Part shown: one piece after another, positions 59,201 through 64,000 of the stretch
How the letters are laid out: every line of letters starts with the position of its first letter
How positions within the stretch are numbered: the first letter of the stretch is position 1
Source: an uncultured Acidiphilium sp.
GTDB lineage: Bacteria > Bacillota > Clostridia > Christensenellales > Borkfalkiaceae
Assembly: GCA_902495325.1 (NCBI GenBank)
Contig: CABUWK010000002.1
Coordinates: forward strand, 1 to 64,000
Direction of reading: 5' to 3'
DNA length: 64,000 bases
The notes under the pieces: model-generated
What the model was told of the DNA's origin: nothing
The model's input: only the letters and a program-made list of their open reading frames with translations
Database searches by the model: none
Program-made: the position numbers and the translations under genes

Positions 59201-59420
59201 TTTCGGAAAGTGCGAGCGCTGGCAGGAACCGACGCCCGACCCGACCCCGGATCCGGGACCCGATCCGAAGCCCGATTCTTCCGGGCAAGAATCGGTTTCC
59301 GCCGGCGGAGAAGAAAAACCGCAGGGCGGCGGATGCAAGGGGGCGGCGGAAGGATATCTTCCCGCTGCGTTGACGGGGCTTGCGGCTGCCTTTGCGATTT
59401 CGAAAAAAAGGAGAGATTGA
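56277..59420 (+). CDS. GH28-type exo-pectinase with membrane-tail anchor
   Basis: 1047 residues from the ATG at 56277 (GGAGG 8 bases upstream). Signal peptide 1-38. Residues 40-290 hold a carbohydrate-binding-like beta-sandwich. A parallel beta-helix (about 295-660) opens with the pectate lyase_3-like VLDEGALGDAYTDDTAAIQSAI (shown from DEGALGDAY) and carries GDGISIG (about 496-502) and YTDDDAIV (about 515-522), matching the acidic positions of GH28 polygalacturonases. A LamG/concanavalin-like domain lies at about 800-975, then a Pro-Asp linker (PTPDPTPDPGPDPKPD) and a C-terminal CKGAAEG, hydrophobic helix and KKRRD tail. GH28 members cut galacturonan or rhamnogalacturonan. AAGGAG for the next gene lies inside its end. 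Confidence 0.82.
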   Translation: MVKLSGKKRIAVAVASLLCLVCLIAGGATMTVTTAQAATDKTIAEFLSTFTGTKNASVTTEEGILHIGVTGNNGYAEVLTDSYGSGSQWYVKYLTTRNTVMLRMRNDSPARSMKIYFKTRTKAFASSRYIELPLETDGEWHTYFADFSANAEATGELRGLRFQPDCASGDIYIRHISFERETPYYEYAGSVSSCTADGDFVTVKGTLSAEYAGSEVTIYRTGIENMKESLSLAEKIGSVKATGESFEYSFPYHDGEVTMLSSKFIAAVGDKKVSPMFDIRNWRELTDNPYAFTLPDYTLSVLDEGALGDAYTDDTAAIQSAIDKVSAHGGGTVLIPGDGGRYGRRYVVTTVWMKDNVELKIEEGAILWQSWRYEDYPHDWYLGHDVEGIKWGHNGLSLNYPLVYGNEADNIRITGGGTIRLQDTGNQSEKNGYRPTYSEYCSSLMHLVPVGLYNSKNVEFSDITVLRTNCYHVVVYGCENVYLGNVTLTEDDCLSGDGISIGLGSKNVIVDRCFLYTDDDAIVLLAHSIADPRGVTWWKTKKDGEDNRLRNITLRHSAITPGNVIVLITWGVDASDMTWQAMNGFYVYDNILGTYYASEVGPYENSTCMNLCPSQGYPYGNAGSVPVNNVVVLNNSYRGNVSNLSAMDKTNWVTDCGNADTVKDLLDTGFSKQLGFWEYGGEYKKNVNVSGAEATLDLSRDLAARYGEPSLYQGVYLGKGEYTLSANVSLSGGATARLFAKRSYYGEEIASQTVSSSGSGVKTTFTVTTPGVYLLGADGGESKAGTIGLSAFSLSGGGEPFAQWFEETFEDAADEFETFGWTKETAGESFALRSSGKQAEIRLPDQYKYFDLRYEFSAEDTGSKGDATAFVKFGGKKDEYYRLIYRYADKTLSLERRTNHAFTTLATGKLSLGKGRWVQIGLSAGEKEIKAYADGEEIFSVGQDIALATGNVVLGFGGETMLLDNVAIAGNGGLTFGKCERWQEPTPDPTPDPGPDPKPDSSGQESVSAGGEEKPQGGGCKGAAEGYLPAALTGLAAAFAISKKRRD

Positions 59421-59421
59421 C

Positions 59422-60672
59422 ATGAAAGGGAAAAACATCGTTGCGCTTCTTTTAAGCGCGGTGACGGCGATCGCCTTTACCGCATGTGCGGGAAACACGC
59501 CGTCTTCCGGAAAGGAATCGGCAGGGACGTCCGGGCGGGAATCGCTGTCCGAACGGGAATCGGCTTCGGCTGAGGAAAAGCCGGACGACACGGGCGTGAA
59601 GTCTCTCACCTTCGAAAGCGGCGTGCGGGACGATTATATCAACTGGTACGGCAGAGATCTGTATAACGATATCTTTTCCTCCGTGGCGTGCAACAACGCC
59701 GCGGCGGGGTTCGAAGTTTCGTTCTGGGGCACGTCTTTGTCGGTAAGTTACATCAGCGAAACGGCTGTTAAAGGGTTTATGGACGGGGATTGTTACGTCT
59801 GTGTTCAGGTGGACGGGGCAACCGATTACTACGCTTCGTTCACGCATTTGCCGAAACAATCTTCTCCGAAAGACTTTTCGCTCGTAAAAGATCTCGAGGA
59901 AGGCGCGCATACGGTTTCGGTGTACAAAGCCACGGAAGATATGTGCGTTTCCTTCGAAGTGTATTCTCTTTCGACGGACGGATTTTTCACCGATCCTCCG
60001 GAAAAACCGGAACTGAAAGTAGAAGCTTACGGCGATTCGCTCACCGCGGGCAGGGGAACGATGCGCGAAAACGGCGATAAAGAAACGGACGCGAGCAGCC
60101 AGGAAAACGCTTTGCTTACTTACGCGGCTTGCGCCTCGCGGGAACTCGGCGCCGAATACCGCGCTTTTGCGGTGAGCGGCGCGCGGGTCGGGAAATACGA
60201 CCAGAGCGCGGCGAACGTGATTCCGCAGATGATCTCGAAATATTCCCCCACCGCGAACGCGAAAAAGACGTGGGATTTCACTTCCTGGCGTCCGGACGTC
60301 GTGATCGTCGATCTCGGCACGAACGACGTGGTCGGCTATCAGCGTAATCTGTTTGCTTCGGAAAACTTCAACGAAGAGCTGAAAACCCAGTATAAGTCGT
60401 TTATCGAGCGTTTAAAGACCCTTTATCCCGATTCGGCGATCGTTCTTTGCTGCGGTACTTTCCGTTACTCGCAGATGGATCACGAAAAATATAACCGCCT
60501 GTTTGCCGAGGTTGCGGAAAGTTTTTCCGCGGAACAAAGGGTGTATTGCCATGCGTTCTCCCCCTCGACGAAAGGTCACCCCACGCACACGGAAACCGCC
60601 GCGTACGGGGCGGAACTCGCGGCATTTTTAAGAACGAACGTTCTTCCGGCGCAGGCAAAAGGAGAAGTGTAA
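59422..60672 (+). CDS. SGNH-hydrolase lipoprotein, probable carbohydrate esterase (1)
   Basis: 416 residues. Lipobox AFTAC (C22) and a Ser/Glu linker. A beta-sandwich (about 60-195) precedes the SGNH domain (about 200-410). Nucleophile S206 in YGDSLTAG, block III GTNDVVG, and the Asp/His pair region TKGHPTH near residue 385. This is the CE2-like layout (beta-sandwich plus SGNH) of acetylxylan or pectin acetylesterases; the substrate is inferred from the neighbours. Begins one base after the GH28 stop. Paralogue of the next gene, with the common opening RDDYINWYGR (about 76-85). Confidence 0.87.
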   Translation: MKGKNIVALLLSAVTAIAFTACAGNTPSSGKESAGTSGRESLSERESASAEEKPDDTGVKSLTFESGVRDDYINWYGRDLYNDIFSSVACNNAAAGFEVSFWGTSLSVSYISETAVKGFMDGDCYVCVQVDGATDYYASFTHLPKQSSPKDFSLVKDLEEGAHTVSVYKATEDMCVSFEVYSLSTDGFFTDPPEKPELKVEAYGDSLTAGRGTMRENGDKETDASSQENALLTYAACASRELGAEYRAFAVSGARVGKYDQSAANVIPQMISKYSPTANAKKTWDFTSWRPDVVIVDLGTNDVVGYQRNLFASENFNEELKTQYKSFIERLKTLYPDSAIVLCCGTFRYSQMDHEKYNRLFAEVAESFSAEQRVYCHAFSPSTKGHPTHTETAAYGAELAAFLRTNVLPAQAKGEV

Positions 60673-60676
60673 GCGG

Positions 60677-61849
60677 ATGGGAAAGAAGAAAATTTTCGTT
60701 CTCCTCGCCGTCGCGATTTTCTTTCTCGTCGGGTGCGGCGGGGGCGTGTCGCCGGCGGACTCCTCTTCTTTTCCGGAAAGCGTTTCCGAAAGTTCTCCGG
60801 GGATTAAGGAAGAAGTGAAAACGCTTTCCTTCGGAAACGGTCGCCGGGACGATTATATCAACTGGTACGGCAGGTGTTACGCGGAAGAGAGTGCGGCGCT
60901 CGTGCATTTTTCCAATGCGTCGGCGGGATTCGAGGTTTCGTTCGAAGGCACGTCTCTTGTCGCGTCGATCGTGTCGGACGGCTCCGCCTTCCCGCAGGAA
61001 GCGGCGGGCAACGCATGGATCTACGTGTTTGCGGACGGGGCGAAAAATTACAGCCGGGCAGTGCGGAAAGAACTCGGCGGCGGAAACGAAAAGAGGGATT
61101 ACGTTCTGCTGAGCGGGCTTTCACAGGGAAGACACACGGCAAAGGTGCTGAAATGCACCGAGGCGAAATACGGCACGGCTGCGCTGTTTTCCCTCTCGAC
61201 CGACGGGACTTTTCTTTCTCCGCCCGAAAGACCGCAGAGAAAGGCGGAGATCATCGGCGATTCGATCATGAGCGGCAGCGAAAGCATGCGGGAGAGTTCC
61301 ACCACGGACAGCAAACTTTCCGAAAGCGAAAATTCCCTTTCTTCTTACGGTTATATCGCCGCCGACATGCTGGACGCCGAAGTGAGCGCGATTTCCCGTT
61401 CGGGCGCGCTTGTCAGCGGGTATCGCGGCTATGCGAGCATTCCCGATTATTACGAAAAATACGGGCAGACGGAAGCGGAAAACGCCGCATGGGATTTTTC
61501 TTCTTACCGTCCCGATTTTATCATTCTCGATCTCGGCACGAACGATTCGCTGATCGCTGCGCCGAAGGAGCTGATCTCGGAAAAATATCTGTCCTTCCTT
61601 CGCCTGATCCGGGAGAAAAATCCGGATGCCGCGATTTTCTGCTGTGCGGGAGCGATGATAACTTCCGTCAATTCCGTTGTCGGGAAAGCGGTGGAAACGC
61701 GGAATGCCGAAGGGGATGAAAAAATATGGTTTTACGCTTTGCCCGCGATGTCGAAAGGGGGACATCCGAAGGAAGAAACGCATCTCGAAAACGGTTACGG
61801 TTTAGGGGCGTTTATCATGCAGACCCTCGATTGGGTGCCGGAGCTGTAA
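60677..61849 (+). CDS. SGNH-hydrolase lipoprotein, probable carbohydrate esterase (2)
   Basis: 390 residues. Lipobox FFLVGC (C20). Same architecture as the previous gene: RDDYINWYGR (about 57-66), beta-sandwich to about 185, then SGNH with S196 in IIGDSIMSG, LGTNDSL in block III and KGGHPKEE in block V. It starts 4 bases after the previous stop. Sequence has diverged well beyond a recent duplication, so the two may act at different acetyl positions (inference). Confidence 0.87.
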   Translation: MGKKKIFVLLAVAIFFLVGCGGGVSPADSSSFPESVSESSPGIKEEVKTLSFGNGRRDDYINWYGRCYAEESAALVHFSNASAGFEVSFEGTSLVASIVSDGSAFPQEAAGNAWIYVFADGAKNYSRAVRKELGGGNEKRDYVLLSGLSQGRHTAKVLKCTEAKYGTAALFSLSTDGTFLSPPERPQRKAEIIGDSIMSGSESMRESSTTDSKLSESENSLSSYGYIAADMLDAEVSAISRSGALVSGYRGYASIPDYYEKYGQTEAENAAWDFSSYRPDFIILDLGTNDSLIAAPKELISEKYLSFLRLIREKNPDAAIFCCAGAMITSVNSVVGKAVETRNAEGDEKIWFYALPAMSKGGHPKEETHLENGYGLGAFIMQTLDWVPEL

Positions 61850-61876
61850 GACCGGAAGAAAAACGGAGGTTAAAAT

Positions 61877-62923
61877 ATGGCGGAAGCAAATAACGGTTCC
61901 GTTAAAATAAGGGCGCGGCGCGCGGACGTCGCGCGGGAAGCGGGCGTGTCTCCCGCGACGGTTTCCTATGTGCTGAATCATACGAAAAAACTTTCGCCCG
62001 AAGTGGAACAACGGGTGTTTGACGTGGCGGAAAAACTGAATTATCAGCCCGACCGCATCGCACAGTCTCTTGCGGGCAGCCGCTCGCATATCATCGCCCT
62101 TCTTACGTCCGATATCTCCAACGCCTATCAGCTTGACGTAATTAAGGGGATGCAGGCGGAAGCGCTCAAAAACGATTATATCGTATATATTTTCGACGCT
62201 TCCGGAGACGTGAATCTGTATATCAACCACCTGATATCCAGGCGGATAGACGGCATTTTCGCATCCGTCGCGCCCGACTTTATGTCCGACGAGCTGCTTT
62301 GCCGACTGCGCGACGCGAATATCCGGGTGCTTACGGATTTTTCGAGAAATTCCTATCTGCCGGACGTTTCGTATATCACCACGGATAAATACGGCGGCAT
62401 GTCGGAGGCGGTGAATTACCTGAAAGATCTCGGGCATAAAAACATCGGCTATCTGAGCGCGTTTGACGAATCCTGTTCTTACGACGATCGTCTCGCGGCA
62501 TTCCGCATGGCAATGAAAAAAGCCTTCGACGAGAACGATCCGAAAGTCGTGCTCGGCACGTGGCCCTACAGTACGTCCGAAGAACTGGGCGAAAAACTCA
62601 TGGAGCGCATGCTGGAAGAGCATCCGGAGATCACGGCGGTGATCGCCACGAACGACATTATGGCGATCGGCGCTCTTCATGCGATCGCCGGGGCGGGGAA
62701 AAGGGTTCCGGAGGATATTTCCGTCATCGGGATCGATAATCTCGATAAAAGCGCGACCTGCACGCCGTCGCTCACGACCCTCGACCAGAACGGCAAAGCA
62801 TACGGGGCGAAAATTTTCCACGTCCTGCAGGATAATATCACGCAGCATTCCACCGGGAAATACATTATCCCCATGAAGCTGATCGAGCGCGAATCTACGG
62901 GAAAAGCCCCGCAAAAGGATTGA
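61877..62923 (+). CDS. LacI-family transcriptional regulator
   Basis: 348 residues. The N-terminal helix-turn-helix ADVAREAGVSPATVSYVLN (about 15-33) and hinge helix (AQSLAGSRS) are typical, followed by a periplasmic-binding-type sugar domain (about 70-340) with TTDKYGG and AVIATNDIMAIGALHAI. It should bind a pectin-derived sugar or oligosaccharide and control the promoters at 40491 and 42836. GGAGG is 7 bases before the ATG. Ends a likely transcript with the two esterases. Confidence 0.93.
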   Translation: MAEANNGSVKIRARRADVAREAGVSPATVSYVLNHTKKLSPEVEQRVFDVAEKLNYQPDRIAQSLAGSRSHIIALLTSDISNAYQLDVIKGMQAEALKNDYIVYIFDASGDVNLYINHLISRRIDGIFASVAPDFMSDELLCRLRDANIRVLTDFSRNSYLPDVSYITTDKYGGMSEAVNYLKDLGHKNIGYLSAFDESCSYDDRLAAFRMAMKKAFDENDPKVVLGTWPYSTSEELGEKLMERMLEEHPEITAVIATNDIMAIGALHAIAGAGKRVPEDISVIGIDNLDKSATCTPSLTTLDQNGKAYGAKIFHVLQDNITQHSTGKYIIPMKLIERESTGKAPQKD

Positions 62924-62926
62924 ATC

Positions 62927-64000
62927 ATGGAATTTTCGCGGACGAAAAAGATGCTTGCGGGCGAAATCGCAAGCGGCAGGATCGCGGGTGCGTGCGCTTT
63001 GGTGTGCAAAGACGGAGACCCCGTTTTCTGCGATTACGAAGGATATACCGGGGCGGACGGAAAAATAAAAATAAGCGAAAACAGCGCGTTCCGGCTCGCT
63101 TCCATGACGAAGCCGATCACGGCGACCGCCGTGCTTTTGTGCGCCGAAAAAGGGCTGCTCGGCCTTTCCCGTAAAGTGCGTGATTTTATCCCCGGGACGG
63201 GCGATCTGTACGTTGCCGAAAAGCGGAACGGCGAATGGGTAAAAGGGGAGAAAGCGGACGATGTCACCCTGTTTCAGCTTCTGACCCATTCTTCGGGCGT
63301 CGGTTGCGGAGAGATCGAAAGCACGGAATTCGCAAAAGTGAAGCCCGGGGAAGGGGATACCCTTGCCACTGCGACCGCAAGGTACGGCAAAGCGTTGCTC
63401 GCGTTCCGCCCCGGTACGGCGCAGGCGTACAGCCCCGTGATGGGGTTCGATCTTCTGGCGCGCGTCGTCGAGGTCGTTTCCGGCATTTCCTACGGCGAGT
63501 TTCTGAAAAGAGAAATTTTCGCGCCCCTTCGCATGAATTTTTCTTCCTATCTCCTGTCCGATTTCCGCAGGGAAGATCTCGTTTCTTCCTGTTCGTACGA
63601 AAACGGCGTTTTAAACGGAAGCCTTCCCGAAACGAATTTCGGAGACTTTCCCGTCGGCTATACGGGCGGCAGCGCGGGGCTTGTTTCCACGCTCGGCGAT
63701 TACGGCAGATTCGCAAACGAACTGTTGCGCTGTTACCGTGGCGGTGAAGGAATCTTATCCCGGGAAAGCGCCGTTATGATGGGAACGCCTCAGCTTGATG
63801 AGAAAAAGATTCCGGGCGTATACGACTTTTTCAACTGGGGGCTCGGCGTCCGCGCGATGCGCGTCTGCCGCGATTGGCAACCCCTTCCCGCGGGATCTTA
63901 CGGGTGGAGCGGCGCATACGGCACGCATTTCTGGGTGGATCCCGAAAACGGCGTTACGGCGGTTTATATGCACAACTCTGCGACTTTCGGCGGCGCGGGC
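62927..64000 (+). CDS. Class C beta-lactamase-family serine hydrolase (cut by window end)
   Basis: At least 358 residues; the frame is open to base 64000. The catalytic SxxK is SMTK (S59, K62) in FRLASMTKPITATAVL; the second motif, usually YxN, is YSP in AQAYSPVMG; LLTHSSG and GGSAGLVST follow as in esterase/DD-peptidase members. No signal peptide, so it is cytosolic and more likely an esterase than an antibiotic beta-lactamase. It starts 3 bases after the regulator stop (AAGGA upstream), so it belongs to the sugar locus. The third motif region (usually HxG/KTG) probably lies near the GWSGAYGTHF stretch at about 324-333. Confidence 0.87.
   Translation, partial: MEFSRTKKMLAGEIASGRIAGACALVCKDGDPVFCDYEGYTGADGKIKISENSAFRLASMTKPITATAVLLCAEKGLLGLSRKVRDFIPGTGDLYVAEKRNGEWVKGEKADDVTLFQLLTHSSGVGCGEIESTEFAKVKPGEGDTLATATARYGKALLAFRPGTAQAYSPVMGFDLLARVVEVVSGISYGEFLKREIFAPLRMNFSSYLLSDFRREDLVSSCSYENGVLNGSLPETNFGDFPVGYTGGSAGLVSTLGDYGRFANELLRCYRGGEGILSRESAVMMGTPQLDEKKIPGVYDFFNWGLGVRAMRVCRDWQPLPAGSYGWSGAYGTHFWVDPENGVTAVYMHNSATFGGAG

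Noticed and set aside
62927..64000. Antibiotic-resistance beta-lactamase
   Set aside because: The fold is class C-like, but there is no signal peptide and it sits in a sugar locus; an esterase-type serine hydrolase is more likely.

Overview
The window looks like a piece of chromosome from an uncultured, spore-forming, anaerobic member of the Clostridia (Bacillota), probably from an animal gut. The clues are spoIIID, spoIIR, sleB and ypeB, a pyruvate:ferredoxin oxidoreductase, strong Shine-Dalgarno sites (AAGGAGG type), consensus sigma-A promoters and six tRNA genes that all encode CCA. Base composition is around half G+C except for a visibly A+T-richer island at about 3.0-8.8 kb. The placement is inference; no rRNA or marker phylogeny is available here.

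Layout. 0.3-2.1 kb: a minimal Fe-S assembly pair (SufC-like ATPase and one SufB/SufD-like scaffold), ended by a strong terminator. 2.1-3.0 kb: a repeat island. 3.1-8.8 kb: a low-GC module of an ECF-like sigma factor, a broken 51-codon ORF and a 1636-residue exported protein with repeated beta domains and a Gly-Gly-X C-terminus. 9.2-19.1 kb: housekeeping genes (nifJ on the minus strand; pncB, lspA, an RluA-type pseudouridine synthase and several orphan membrane or DNA-binding proteins on the plus strand). 20-28 kb: a minus-strand block with a soluble hybrid histidine kinase, a tRNA cluster (Gly-Arg-His-Gln-Lys-Lys), a phosphodiesterase, rdgB, a coupled phosphatase/orphan pair and argS. 28-35.7 kb: ychF, an MscS channel, a flavoprotein, YihY and other membrane proteins. 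34.6-39.2 kb: the sporulation and germination genes.

40.5-64 kb is an almost unbroken plus-strand carbohydrate locus: GH36 alpha-galactosidase, GH78-type alpha-L-rhamnosidase, an exported protein of unknown function, two paralogous lipoproteins of a six-hairpin-glycosidase type, a sugar ABC importer (binding protein and two permeases, no ATPase), a beta-helix lipoprotein, a GH28-type pectinase with a C-terminal membrane tail, two SGNH esterase lipoproteins, a LacI-family regulator and a serine hydrolase cut off by the window end. Taken together it reads as a pectin (rhamnogalacturonan-like) utilisation locus: surface enzymes deacetylate and cut the polymer, the importer takes up oligosaccharides, and GH36/GH78 finish them in the cytoplasm.

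The most unusual material is between genes. Thirteen copies of a palindromic repeat (core GTCATYCTGA...GAAGGATCT) are each bounded by exactly complementary arms whose sequence differs from copy to copy, mostly in two size classes (about 61 and about 130 bp). There are also three MITE-like elements with TAGGCTTAGC ends, a 255-bp structured element present twice in opposite orientation, and an over-represented 10-mer (CGGCTTATAG, seven exact copies).
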